Origin: Streptomyces parvulus
GTDB taxonomy: Bacteria; Actinomycetota; Actinomycetes; Streptomycetales; Streptomycetaceae
Length of the DNA stretch: 64,000 bases
NCBI RefSeq assembly: GCF_014648855.1
Contig: NZ_BMRX01000001.1
Span: 124,001-188,000, forward strand
Direction of reading: 5' to 3'
Shown: one piece after another, positions 27,085 to 35,361 of the stretch
Layout of the letters: the number at the start of each line of letters is the position of its first letter
How positions within the stretch are numbered: the first letter of the stretch is position 1
Position numbers and translations under genes: made by a program
The notes under the pieces: generated by a model
What the model saw: only the letters and a program-made list of their open reading frames with translations
The model's database searches: none
What the model was told of the DNA's origin: nothing

Positions 27085-28017
27085 ATGCGCGCGCGATACG
27101 GAGTGCCCCTGGGAATCACGGCGGTTGGCGCCGCCGGTCTGGTCTACGCGGCGGGGATCGAGCCCCGCTCGTTCCGCCTGCGACGGGTGACGGTCCCCGC
27201 CCTGCCCCCCGGGATGCGCCCGCTGCGCGTGCTCCAGGTCTCCGACATCCACATGGTCCGCGGCCAGCGCAAGAAGCAGCGCTGGCTGCGCTCACTGGCC
27301 GGGCTGCGCCCCGACTTCGTGATCAACACCGGCGACAACCTGTCCGACCCGGAAGGCGTCCCCGAGGTCTTGGACGCCCTGGGCCCGCTGATGGAGTTCC
27401 CGGGCGCGTACGTCTTCGGCTCCAACGACTACTACGGCCCCAAGCTCCGCAACCCCGGCCGGTACCTGACCGAGAGGCTTCAGGGGCGCCACGGCCTGAA
27501 CGGCAACCCGCCGGCCGTCGGCGTCGTCCACAACCCGTGGGAGGACCTGCGCGACGGCTTCGACGCCGCGGGCTGGCAGAACCTCACGAACACGCGCGGG
27601 ACGCTCAAGGTGGAGGGCGTCTCCGTCGAGCTGACCGGCCTCGACGACCCGCACATCAAGCGGGACCGGTACGCGGAGGTGGCGGGCGGCCCCTCGGGCA
27701 CGGCGGACTTCTCGATGGGCGTGGTGCACGCGCCGTACCTGCGCGTCCTGGACGCCTACGCGGCGGACGGCTACCCGCTGATCCTGGCCGGCCACACGCA
27801 CGGGGGCCAGCTGTGCATCCCCTTCTACGGCGCGCTGGTCACCAACTGCGACCTGGACACGGACCGCGTGAAGGGCCTGTCCACGCACACGGCGGAGGGC
27901 CGCACGTCCCACCTCCACGTCTCCGCGGGCTGCGGCGCGAGCCGCTACACGCCGGTCCGCTTCTTCTGCCCGCCGGAGGCGACGCTGCTGACGCTGGTGG
28001 GACGGGCGCGGGGCTAG
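27085..28017 (+). CDS. Membrane-anchored metallophosphoesterase
   Basis: A 310-aa protein with an N-terminal hydrophobic segment (GVPLGITAVGAAGLVYAAGI) that may anchor it, and a calcineurin-like phosphoesterase domain of the YkuE/LpxH-like type. The metal motifs are SDIH, NTGDN, GSND in place of the common GNHD, and AGHTHGGQ. YkuE-like enzymes act at the cell envelope, but the substrate is unknown. It is the counterpart of Rv3683, which follows ponA2, so it continues the conserved block. ATG 27,085 lies 6 nt after CACGAT and lacks a ribosome site. Confidence 0.88.
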   Translation: MRARYGVPLGITAVGAAGLVYAAGIEPRSFRLRRVTVPALPPGMRPLRVLQVSDIHMVRGQRKKQRWLRSLAGLRPDFVINTGDNLSDPEGVPEVLDALGPLMEFPGAYVFGSNDYYGPKLRNPGRYLTERLQGRHGLNGNPPAVGVVHNPWEDLRDGFDAAGWQNLTNTRGTLKVEGVSVELTGLDDPHIKRDRYAEVAGGPSGTADFSMGVVHAPYLRVLDAYAADGYPLILAGHTHGGQLCIPFYGALVTNCDLDTDRVKGLSTHTAEGRTSHLHVSAGCGASRYTPVRFFCPPEATLLTLVGRARG

Positions 28018-28059
28018 CGCGGGGCGGACCGGTGGGCGGGCGGCCGCACGGGGCCGGCG

Positions 28060-28164
28060 GCGCGGGACCCGGCCGCGTCGGATCAGGCACGTGCCGGACC
28101 CGCCCCGTGGGATCCCGCGCGGGGCCCGGCCGCGTCGGATCAGGCACGTGCCGGACCCGCCCCG
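28060..28164. repeat. 57-bp-period direct repeat after the metallophosphoesterase
   Basis: A 48-bp segment at 28,060-28,107 recurs at 28,117-28,164 with one mismatch; 40 bp are perfect. Each copy contains the 10-bp palindrome GGCACGTGCC. The sequence is unrelated to the repeat on the other side of the same gene. Confidence 0.9.
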
Positions 28165-28230
28165 CGGCGGGGTTAACCCACACGGCCCACCCACATCGCC
28201 CGATATATCCGGTCTGTCTAGCGTGAGGCC

Positions 28231-28980
28231 ATGACAGCCCCGATACCCAGGGACCTCCCGGACCTCCCCCCGATCCCGGGACACCGCGCCCTGCTGCCCA
28301 CCGTCGTACCGGCCACGGCGGTCGTGACCCCCGTACGCCGCAGGCTGATCGCGACCTTCCGCCTCCTCACCGCCCTGCTCACGCTGACCGGCGTGACCAT
28401 CGCGCTGGTGACGGGCGGCCCAGTCATGAAGACCCTGAGCCACTTCACGATCCAGAGCGGCATCCTGCTGGCGCTGGTCATGATCGCGTCCGCCCGCTGC
28501 GCCTGGTCGGCCCACCACCCCCTGCCGGGCGCACTGACGGGCGCGGCCCTCTTCTACGCCGGCACCGCGGGCCTGGTCCACCACCTGCTGCTGGCCGACG
28601 CGGCGAACCCCTTCACCGTGGCGGGCGGCGCCGGCGCGGGCTGGCAGACGGCGGCGAACCACATCCTGCACACGGCAGTCCCCCTCGCCGCGGCCCTCGA
28701 CTGGCTCCTCCTCACCGTCCCCGGCCGCCTGCACCTGCGCCACGCCCCCGTGTGGCTCCTGTACCCCCTGGCCTACCTGGCCTTCACCCTGGCCCGCGGC
28801 GAGCTGCTGCTCCCCGGCACACAGGACCGCTATCTCTACCCCTTCCTCGACGTCGACCAGCACGGCTTCAAGGGCGTCCTGGGCAACGCCCTCCTCCTCG
28901 GCCTGGCCCTCTACGCCCTGGCCGTCCTCCTGATCGCCGCAGACCACATCCGCCCGAACCCGCTCCGCCGCCCCCGCTGA
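28231..28980 (+). CDS. Pr6Pr family membrane protein
   Basis: A 249-aa integral membrane protein with about six helices: LIATFRLLTALLTLTGVTIAL, LSHFTIQSGILLALVMIAS, then conserved TGAALFYAGTAGLVHHLLL, a loop with NHILHTAVPLAAALDWLLL, LLYPLAYLAFTLARGELL and a last helix near NALLLGLALYALAVLLIAA. The HH and NHxxH residues within the membrane are typical of the Pr6Pr/FAR-17a-like group. Function is not established. ATG 28,231 is 6 nt after TAGCGT (28,219-28,224), so the mRNA is probably leaderless. Confidence 0.85.
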   Translation: MTAPIPRDLPDLPPIPGHRALLPTVVPATAVVTPVRRRLIATFRLLTALLTLTGVTIALVTGGPVMKTLSHFTIQSGILLALVMIASARCAWSAHHPLPGALTGAALFYAGTAGLVHHLLLADAANPFTVAGGAGAGWQTAANHILHTAVPLAAALDWLLLTVPGRLHLRHAPVWLLYPLAYLAFTLARGELLLPGTQDRYLYPFLDVDQHGFKGVLGNALLLGLALYALAVLLIAADHIRPNPLRRPR

Positions 28981-29047
28981 ATCGGATTTCGTCTCCGGCC
29001 ACCGGTGGGCTAAAGTAAACGACGTCGCCGCGACGAGCAGCGACGAT

Positions 29048-29121
<74 letters not shown>

Positions 29122-29137
29122 CAGTGAAGTTCCAGGT

Positions 29138-29172
29138 CAGGGGCCTGATCCGCTAAGCGGATCAGGCCCCTG
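29138..29172. terminator. Strong hairpin after tRNA-Pro
   Basis: A perfect 16-bp stem (29,138-29,153 with 29,157-29,172) around TAA starts 16 bp after the tRNA. It sits between the tRNA and the convergent CYTH gene and probably terminates both. Confidence 0.85.
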
Positions 29173-29199
29173 AGTGGTTTCTGGGGGCCGCCTTCTTGA

Positions 29200-29787
29200 T
29201 CAGGGGCGCGGAGTCGCCGAGGGCGTGTTCGCGTGCTTCTCCGCGTCCGAGAACAGCAGGGTCGGCTCGGTGAGGATGTCCCGGTCGGCCTCGGTCTTGT
29301 AGATCGCGTCGACGCTGCCGAAGCGGGCCTCGGAGTAGTCGAGGTCCAGCAGCGCCGCGGCCTGCCGGACCGATGGCTCGTCGGGGCCCTCGATCTCCAG
29401 GAAGGTGGGGAGCCCGGGCCAGGTGTCGAAGTCGAAGGCGACCTCGCCCAGGCGCCATTCCTCGCGGTAGTTCTCCTGGTAGCGCACCTCCGTGAGGCCG
29501 GCGAGGCGCAGGATGTCTGCCGTGGCGTGCGGGTCGGAGACCTCGGTCTCGATCTCCTTGGTGCCGTCGATCCTCGTGCCGTCGGTGACCTGCTTGAGCG
29601 TGAGCGTGGAGCGGGTGCCCTCGTCCCGGAGGCGGATCCAGGTCCCGCGCCCGAAGGAGTCGGCCTCGAAGATCCTTCGGGTGAGGAGCGTGCGGGGGAA
29701 GGCTTGGACGGCTCCGAGGGTGGTCAGCCTGGCCTGGAGGGCGGCGGGGTCGACGGCCAGGAACTTCGCCTCGTACTCGTGCTCCAC
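29200..29787 (-). CDS. CYTH-domain protein (class IV adenylate cyclase-like)
   Basis: A 195-aa CYTH protein. The N-terminal EHEYEAKF contains the ExExK signature; further conserved charged residues are in WIRLRDEG, LTLKQV, KEIETEV, YQENYREEW, FDFDTWPGLPTFLEIEGPDE and YKTEADRDIL, as expected of the triphosphate tunnel enzyme fold. Family members are class IV adenylate cyclases, thiamine triphosphatases or inorganic tripolyphosphatases; the subgroup ending in a short variable tail is often labelled adenylate cyclase. Given crp in the same window a cAMP role is tempting but unproven. GTG 29,787 follows GAGAGGACC. It ends next to tRNA-Pro. Confidence 0.88.
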   Translation of the reverse strand: MEHEYEAKFLAVDPAALQARLTTLGAVQAFPRTLLTRRIFEADSFGRGTWIRLRDEGTRSTLTLKQVTDGTRIDGTKEIETEVSDPHATADILRLAGLTEVRYQENYREEWRLGEVAFDFDTWPGLPTFLEIEGPDEPSVRQAAALLDLDYSEARFGSVDAIYKTEADRDILTEPTLLFSDAEKHANTPSATPRP

Positions 29788-29953
29788 GGGGTCCTCTCTG
29801 AGAAGTGGGCGGTGGGGATGGCCGGTTGGGCTGCGCTGAGCGACAGGTTTCTTGAATTGCGTTCGGAGCACACCATCGTGCGGACGAGATCGTCTCGCGA
29901 GCCATTTTTTCCGGTGGCGGGGATCGGGGGCGGTCCGTCGGCGGACGGCGGCC

Positions 29954-30244
29954 TCAGGTTTCCGAGTGTGGGTGGCGAGTGGTTCGCTCGTGGCGGTGGG
30001 GGTCGAAGAGTTCGCCCGCGATGCCCGCGAGGACCAGGCCCGCGGCGATCAGCAGGCCGTGGGGCAGGAGCAGGCCGGTGGACAGGGCGGCGAGGGCGGC
30101 GGTGAGCAGGAGCCAGGCCCGGTGGTGCCGGTACTCGCGCGGGCGGCGTGGGCGGCCGTCGGCGAGGGCGCGTGCGAAATGGGGGTCCTCACGGTGCAGA
30201 CGGGACGCGATCTCGCTGAGCTGCTGGTCGTCGGGCACGGGCAC
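29954..30244 (-). CDS. DUF3040 membrane protein
   Basis: A 96-aa protein with the DUF3040 pattern: an N-terminal helix (PDDQQLSEIASRLHREDPHFARAL), a basic stretch, and two hydrophobic helices (AWLLLTAALAALSTGLLL and LLIAAGLVLAGIAGEL). Such proteins are abundant in Streptomyces and of unknown function. GTG 30,244 follows GGAGGGGGG; a second GTG two codons on is an alternative. Confidence 0.8.
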   Translation of the reverse strand: MPVPDDQQLSEIASRLHREDPHFARALADGRPRRPREYRHHRAWLLLTAALAALSTGLLLPHGLLIAAGLVLAGIAGELFDPHRHERTTRHPHSET

Positions 30245-30462
30245 GTTGCCCCCCTCCGCGTCGGTTGGGGCCCGGGGCCGGGGAGTTGGCTCCAGGCTCG
30301 CCCGCAGCGGATGCCGGGCACCATCAGGATTGGTACCCAAAAGCAGCGGTGCCGGATGTGCAGGGAGGGTGTGTGGCCGCGGAGGAAGCGCGGTCTCCGT
30401 AGGCTGGGAGAAGATCTGCGTGTCCCGCGAGTCCGCGGGGGCCGACCGGGAAGGACCGCATC

Positions 30463-30774
30463 GTGATCATCTTCGGTACCAAGGGATACCTCTACCAGCT
30501 CGCGATACTGACGCTGGTGTGCGGGCGGTGCGGGAACCCCTCCGCGCACACGCTCAGGAAGCGCGTCAACAAGTTCACGCTGTTCTTCGTGCCGCTGTTC
30601 CCGTTCTCGACGAAGTACGCGACCCAGTGCACCTTCTGCGGTGCCGAGCAGCAGGTGTCCAAGGAGCAGGCGGAGCAGCTCCAGGCGCAGGGGGGCATGG
30701 GCGGCGGTCCCGGTGCCGGCCCCGGCGGGCAGGCGTACGGGGCGTCGCCGCAGCAGCCGTACCAGCAGCCGTGA
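30463..30774 (+). CDS. Zinc-ribbon domain protein
   Basis: A 103-aa protein. CGRCG and CTFCG are two C-x2-C pairs about 30 residues apart, giving a zinc-ribbon; between them FFVPLFPFSTKYA is the conserved middle of this small family. The C-terminus is Gln/Gly/Pro-rich. GTG 30,463 is preceded by GGGAAGGA. Function unknown. The stop codon belongs to the first copy of a short repeat that continues downstream. Confidence 0.82.
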   Translation: MIIFGTKGYLYQLAILTLVCGRCGNPSAHTLRKRVNKFTLFFVPLFPFSTKYATQCTFCGAEQQVSKEQAEQLQAQGGMGGGPGAGPGGQAYGASPQQPYQQP

Positions 30775-30856
30775 GGCCGGACCGGCACCGGCAGCCGTGA
30801 GGCGGGACCCGCACCGGCAGCCGTGAGCCGAGCGGTGTCGTACGGACAGCCGTGAG
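30766..30856. repeat. Four spaced copies of CAGCCGTGAG at a gene's 3' end
   Basis: CAGCCGTGAG occurs at 30,766, 30,792, 30,818 and 30,847 (periods 26, 26 and 29 bp) with similar sequence between. The first copy contains the zinc-ribbon gene's TGA stop, so the gene tail appears to have been duplicated in tandem beyond the stop. Confidence 0.85.
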
Positions 30857-30881
30857 CCGGGCGCCGTAAGCGGCGCCCGGC
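30856..30881. terminator. Hairpin after zinc-ribbon gene
   Basis: GCCGGGCGCCG and CGGCGCCCGGC form an 11-bp stem with loop TAAG, between the convergent zinc-ribbon and flotillin genes. No T-run. Confidence 0.6.
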
Positions 30882-30937
30882 GGTCTGCGGCCTGCGGTCT
30901 GCGGGGTGGCCTTGAGGGGCCTTCCCCGCGCCGGGCG

Positions 30938-32488
30938 TCAGCCGGTGATCTCGACCTTGCCGTTGCGCTGGTCAGGGGCGTCCGGGTTCTGCGGCGGCTT
31001 CGGGCCGGACGTGCCGGTGCCGGCCTTCGCCGTGATGCCCTGGAGCAGGGACGCCAGGTCGACGCCCGTGGTGGAACCCAGCAGTTCCATGCCCTGTGCG
31101 ACGTTGTCGGCGACGGTGCGGGACAGGCGGCTCGCGCCGTCGGTGGAGATGACCGTCATCTTGTCCACGGCCGAGAGCGGCTCGGACGCCTTGGCCACCA
31201 CCTGCGGCAGCACCTCGACCAGCATCTGGAGCACGGCCGCGTCGCCGTACCGGTCGAAGGCGTCGGCCTTCTTCTGCATCGCCTCGGCCTCGGCCGCGCC
31301 CTTGGCACCGATCGCGGCGGCCTCCGCGTCGCCCTCCAGCCGGACCGCCTCCGCGATCGCCGCGCGCCGGGAACGCTCGGCCTCGCCCTGCTTGAGGCCC
31401 TCGATGGCCTCCGCCTCAGCCAGCGCCCCGCGGCGCTGCTTCTCGCCCTCACCGGTGAGCCGGGCCCGCTCGGCCTCGGCCTGGGCCGCCGCGATCCCGG
31501 CGGACCGCTCGGCCTCGGCCTGCTTCACCCGCGCCACCCGGCGGGCCTCCGCCTCCTGCTCGGCGGCGTACCGCTGGGCGTCGGCCGGCTTGCGCACCTC
31601 GGTGTCGAGCTGGCGGTCCTTGAGCGCGGCCTGCCGCTCGGCGACCTTCTCCTGCTCGGCGAGGATGTCCTGCTGCCGGGCCGCCTCGGCGAGCGGGCCG
31701 GCGGCGTTGGCGCGGGCGGACGCCTGGTCGGTCTCGGCCTTGATCTCGGCCTGCTTCAGGTAGAGCGTGCGCTGCGCGACCGCGATCTCCTCCTCGGCCT
31801 TCAGCCGCGCCTGCTCCGCCGCCCGCCGGGCCACGGCCTCGGCGATGTCGGCCTCCTGCCGGGCCCGCGCCGCCTCGGGACGGCCGAGGTCCTCCAGGTA
31901 GGAGCCCTCGGTGGTGATGTCCTGGATCTGGAAGGCGTCGAGGACCAGGCCCTGCCCGGACAGGCTCGCCTCCGCCTCCTCGGCGACCTGCCCGGCGAAC
32001 GCGGCCCGGTCCCGGATCACGTCCTCCACCGACATCCGCCCGACGATCGCCCGCAGCGCGCCGGACAGCACCTCCTGCGTGAAGCCGACGATGCCGTCCT
32101 GCTGCATCAGGAAGCGCTGCGCGGCGGCGCGGATCGCGTCCTCCGTGCCGCCGACCTTGACGATCGCGACGCCCTCCAGGTTGGCCTTCACCCCGCGCAG
32201 CGTCACCGCGCCGCGCACGGCGACCGGGATGTGCCGGGAGGAGAGGTCGAGCGTGAACCGCTGCTGCACGAACGGCACGACGAACACGCCGCCGCCGACC
32301 ACGACCTTCTGGCCGCTGTTGTCGGTGAAGACCCGGCCGGTCTCGGGGTCGGTGGACTTCTTGCCGCGGCGGCCGGTGACGATGAACGCCTCGCTCGGAC
32401 CGGCCACCTTGTAGCGGCTGACCACGACGAGTGCGAGCAGCACCAGGAGTACGACGACTCCCAGGACCGCGATGACGACAGGACTCAT
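30938..32488 (-). CDS. Flotillin-like SPFH protein
   Basis: A 516-aa membrane scaffold protein. An N-terminal hydrophobic helix (VIAVLGVVVLLVLLALVVVS) precedes the SPFH/Band 7 domain (residues about 30-210, with VVVGGGVFVVPFVQQ and IPVAVRGAVTLRGV). Then comes a long Ala/Glu/Arg-rich coiled coil (about 215-420) and a C-terminal segment with LPQVVAKASEPLSAVDKMTVI typical of flotillins. These proteins organise functional membrane microdomains and cell-envelope enzymes. The gene follows an NfeD-like gene in the same direction, the usual flotillin partner. Confidence 0.93.
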   Translation of the reverse strand: MSPVVIAVLGVVVLLVLLALVVVSRYKVAGPSEAFIVTGRRGKKSTDPETGRVFTDNSGQKVVVGGGVFVVPFVQQRFTLDLSSRHIPVAVRGAVTLRGVKANLEGVAIVKVGGTEDAIRAAAQRFLMQQDGIVGFTQEVLSGALRAIVGRMSVEDVIRDRAAFAGQVAEEAEASLSGQGLVLDAFQIQDITTEGSYLEDLGRPEAARARQEADIAEAVARRAAEQARLKAEEEIAVAQRTLYLKQAEIKAETDQASARANAAGPLAEAARQQDILAEQEKVAERQAALKDRQLDTEVRKPADAQRYAAEQEAEARRVARVKQAEAERSAGIAAAQAEAERARLTGEGEKQRRGALAEAEAIEGLKQGEAERSRRAAIAEAVRLEGDAEAAAIGAKGAAEAEAMQKKADAFDRYGDAAVLQMLVEVLPQVVAKASEPLSAVDKMTVISTDGASRLSRTVADNVAQGMELLGSTTGVDLASLLQGITAKAGTGTSGPKPPQNPDAPDQRNGKVEITG

Positions 32489-32553
32489 GGCAACGCCCCC
32501 GAATCACACAGAGAGAAGGAGAACAAACAGACGAAGAGGAGAGGTTTGCGTGT

Positions 32554-33063
32554 TCAGCGGTCCACCGGGCGGACCACGACCGACGTGCCCGTCGGCACCG
32601 CCTCGACCCACACCTCGGCGCCCCGCGCGAGCGGCACCGCGCTGCGCGCCGCGCACTTCAGCGGCTGCCCCGCGAGCCGCAGCAGCACCTCGCCGTAGCC
32701 CTGCGCCGGGATGGCGGTCACGACCTTGCCGGACGTGCCGAGCAGGTCGTCCGCGCGGGGCGTGGGGGTGCTCTGGTCGCGCATCAGCGCGCGGCTGAAG
32801 CGGTACGTCAGCCAGGCGGCGCCCGTGCCCACGACGGTGCCGGCCGCGGTGGCCCCCGCCGGTCCGGTCCAGCCGGTGCCGAGGGCGATGGCGCCACCGA
32901 AGCCGGTCATCGCCACGAATCCGGCGACGACCGGCAACGACAGCCACCCCTCCAGGACGCCGTCCAGCGCGCCGTCGAGCACGCCTTCCAACAGTCCGTC
33001 GAAGACCAGCGACAGGGCGAGCAGCACAACCCCCGTGATGCCGATTCCGAGAAACCAGGCCAT
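32554..33063 (-). CDS. NfeD-like membrane protein (flotillin partner)
   Basis: A 169-aa protein. The first ~85 residues are hydrophobic with several helices (FLGIGITGVVLLALSLVFDGLLE, VVAGFVAMTGFGGAIAL, TAAGTVVGTGAAWLTY). The C-terminal half reads as an OB-fold (LLGTSGKVVTAIPAQGYGEVLLRLAGQPLKCAARSAVPLARGAEVWVEAV), the NfeD1b arrangement. It is the first gene of a two-gene operon with the flotillin. ATG 33,063 follows GGGAGGGGG. Confidence 0.85.
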   Translation of the reverse strand: MAWFLGIGITGVVLLALSLVFDGLLEGVLDGALDGVLEGWLSLPVVAGFVAMTGFGGAIALGTGWTGPAGATAAGTVVGTGAAWLTYRFSRALMRDQSTPTPRADDLLGTSGKVVTAIPAQGYGEVLLRLAGQPLKCAARSAVPLARGAEVWVEAVPTGTSVVVRPVDR

Positions 33064-33136
33064 GTGTGCAGTCCCCCTCCCGCCCGTCGCTGACCTCCGG
33101 TGAGAAGAATCCTCACACCCGGCGGGGGTGTGCGTC

Positions 33137-33155
33137 ATTGCCGGGTTCCGGCAAT
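33137..33155. promoter_or_regulatory. Short perfect inverted repeat upstream of the NfeD-flotillin operon
   Basis: ATTGCCGG GTT CCGGCAAT is a perfect 8-bp inverted repeat 74 bp upstream of the NfeD-like start, in the divergent promoter region. It may be an operator. Confidence 0.4.
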
Positions 33156-33166
33156 CTTTACGCGTT

Positions 33167-33248
33167 CCTGATGCCGTGCCTTATGCCGTGCCTGATGCGT
33201 GCCTGATGCCGTGCTTGATGCGTGCCTGATGCGGTGCCTGATGCCGTG
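33167..33248. repeat. Seven tandem 11/12-bp repeats in a divergent promoter region
   Basis: Seven units of CCTGATGC(C/G)GTG, 11 or 12 bp each, run without gaps between the NfeD-like and RCK-protein genes. Units 1, 4 and 7 are identical (CCTGATGCCGTG); units 2 and 6 have one change and units 3 and 5 are one base shorter. Confidence 0.92.
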
Positions 33249-33317
33249 CTGCACTCCGCCCGCGCTTCGTCGGCCCCTGCTGGAACCGGGCCCCGCGCCT
33301 GTACTGTCCTTCCTCAA

Positions 33318-35282
33318 ATGGGGACTCATACGGGGAGCGTTCCGAATCAGGTTCCGCAGGGCGACGCGTACGCGCCCATGGTGGTGTGCGGCGACGACGG
33401 GCTGGCCCACCGGCTGGCCGCCGAACTGCGCGGCGTCTACGCCGAGCAGGTCACCCTCGTCGTCCCGCCCTCCGGGCGCCGGGTCCGCCAGCCGGTCGTC
33501 GGACGGGCCCGGGCGGCGTCGGCGGCGCTGCGGGACATGGTCAGCGCGGCCGTCAACCGCACCGGCAACGGCGAACAGGGCGGCTCGGCCCGCGAACTGG
33601 AGGCCTCCGAGCCGACGGAGGACGTGCTCGCGGAAGCCGGGGTGGAACGGGCGGGCGCGCTGGCGCTGGTGTACGACGACGACGAGACCAACATCCGGGC
33701 CGCCCTGACGGCCCGCCGGCTCAACCCCCGCGTGCGGCTGGTGCTGCGCCTGTACAACCGCCGTCTGGGCCAGCACATCGAGGCTCTCCTCGACCAGAGC
33801 GCCGCGCTGGCGGTCGGTGACGGGCGGCCCCTGCGGACGGACGGCGTCGAGTCGTCCACGACGGTGTTGTCGGACGCCGACACGGCCGCGCCGGCGCTCG
33901 CGGCCACCGCGCTCGTCGGCACCAGCAAGATCGTGGAGACGGACGGCCTGCTGCTGCGCGCGGTGGAGCGGAATCCGCCGCTGCCCGGGCAGGTCGCCGA
34001 CCCCGGTCTGTGCACGCTCGCGCTGCTCTCCGCGACGAGCAACGACCCGGCCGGGGCGGACGGTTCGGAGGACAGCGGCGAAGGGCCGCAGCTGCTGCCG
34101 GACGCGGCGGCGGTGCGGGCGGCGACGGGGCGCGGGACCGTGGTCCTGGAGCAGGTGTCGTACTCCGGGCCGTCGCTGCCCGCCGGGCGCGCGAGCGTGC
34201 CGCCGTTCGCCGAACTGTTCTCGCGGCGGCTGCGGTGGTCGCTGGCCGGTCTGGCGGCGTGCGTGGTGGCGCTCGCGGTGGCGCTGATGGTGGTCACGGG
34301 GGACCACCCGCTGCACGCGACGTATGTGACGCTGCTCGACCTGTTCTCCATCAACGAGCCCGCCCACAACGCGGACAGCGGCCGGCAGGTGCTGCAACTC
34401 CTCTCCGGTTTCGTCGGGTTGCTGCTGCTTCCGGTGCTGCTCGCGGCCGTACTGGAGGCCCTGGGGACCTTCCGCACCGCCACCGCGCTGCGGAAGCCGC
34501 CGCGGGGACTCGGCGGGCACGTGGTCCTGCTGGGTCTCGGCAAGATCGGTACTCGGGTGCTGACGCGGCTGCGGGAGATGGACATCCCCGTGGTCTGCGT
34601 CGAGGCCGACCCCGAGGCGCGCGGGATGGCGACCGCGAGGCGGCTGCGGGTGCCGGTGGTGCTCGGGGACGTCACCCAGGAGGGCGTCCTGGAGGCCGCG
34701 AAGATCCACCGGGCGCACTCGCTGCTCGCGCTGACCAGCGTGGACACCACCAACCTGGAGGCGGTGCTGTACGGCCGGTCGGTGCGGTCCGGACTGCGGG
34801 TGGTGCTGCGGCTGTACGACGACGACTTCGCGACCGCCGTGTACCGGACCCTGCGGGCCGCCCATCCCGGGGCCCTCACCCGCAGCCGCAGCGTGACGCA
34901 TCTGGCGGCGCCGTCCTTCGCGGGGGCGATGATGGGCCGCCAGATCCTCGGGGCGATCCCCGTGGAGCGGCGGGTGCTGCTGTTCGCGGCGGTGGAGGTG
35001 GCGGGCCATCCGCAGCTGGAGGGGCGGACGGTCGGCGAGGCGTTCCGGGCGGGGGCGTGGCGGGTGCTGGCGCTGGAGGTGGCCGACGGGGTCGCCTCCG
35101 GCGAGGGTGAGGCGGACGTGGACGCGGACGTGGAGGGCGAGGTGCGCCGGGGGTCGCGGCTGGTGTGGGAGCTGCCCGACACGTATGTCCTCCGGGGGGA
35201 GGACCGGGTGGTGTTGGCGGCCACGCGGCGGGGGCTGGCGGAGTTGCTGGGGCGGCGTACGCGGGAGCGGTTCCCTGGGTAG
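33318..35282 (+). CDS. Two-RCK-domain membrane protein (TrkA_N, channel-like)
   Basis: A 654-aa protein. A first nucleotide-binding-like domain (APMVVCGDDGLAHRLAAEL, residues about 17-180) is followed by two membrane helices (WSLAGLAACVVALAVALMVV and VLQLLSGFVGLLLLPVLLAAVLEAL) and a second, intact RCK_N domain with Rossmann motif VVLLGLGKIGTRVL and VDTTNLEAVL; a TrkA_C-like tail ends the protein. The layout resembles ligand-gated cation channels, but the loop between the helices (THPLHATYVTLLDLFSINEPA region) has no TVGYG filter. ATG 33,318 lacks a ribosome site and lies 10 nt after TACTGT. Transport specificity is open. Confidence 0.82.
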   Translation: MGTHTGSVPNQVPQGDAYAPMVVCGDDGLAHRLAAELRGVYAEQVTLVVPPSGRRVRQPVVGRARAASAALRDMVSAAVNRTGNGEQGGSARELEASEPTEDVLAEAGVERAGALALVYDDDETNIRAALTARRLNPRVRLVLRLYNRRLGQHIEALLDQSAALAVGDGRPLRTDGVESSTTVLSDADTAAPALAATALVGTSKIVETDGLLLRAVERNPPLPGQVADPGLCTLALLSATSNDPAGADGSEDSGEGPQLLPDAAAVRAATGRGTVVLEQVSYSGPSLPAGRASVPPFAELFSRRLRWSLAGLAACVVALAVALMVVTGDHPLHATYVTLLDLFSINEPAHNADSGRQVLQLLSGFVGLLLLPVLLAAVLEALGTFRTATALRKPPRGLGGHVVLLGLGKIGTRVLTRLREMDIPVVCVEADPEARGMATARRLRVPVVLGDVTQEGVLEAAKIHRAHSLLALTSVDTTNLEAVLYGRSVRSGLRVVLRLYDDDFATAVYRTLRAAHPGALTRSRSVTHLAAPSFAGAMMGRQILGAIPVERRVLLFAAVEVAGHPQLEGRTVGEAFRAGAWRVLALEVADGVASGEGEADVDADVEGEVRRGSRLVWELPDTYVLRGEDRVVLAATRRGLAELLGRRTRERFPG

Positions 35283-35337
35283 CGGGGGGGGCGGCGTGTG
35301 GGTGGGCGGGTGCAGGGTTCGGCGCCCTCCAGTCCCG

Positions 35338-35361
35338 TCCAGGGGGCTCCCGCCCCCTGGA
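35338..35361. terminator. Hairpin between convergent RCK and S9 peptidase genes
   Basis: TCCAGGGGGC and GCCCCCTGGA form a 10-bp stem with loop TCCC. It lies 55 bp after the RCK gene and can serve both convergent genes. Confidence 0.6.

Noticed and set aside
33167..33248. CRISPR array
   Set aside because: The units are 11-12 bp and directly adjacent, without spacers, and there are no cas genes.
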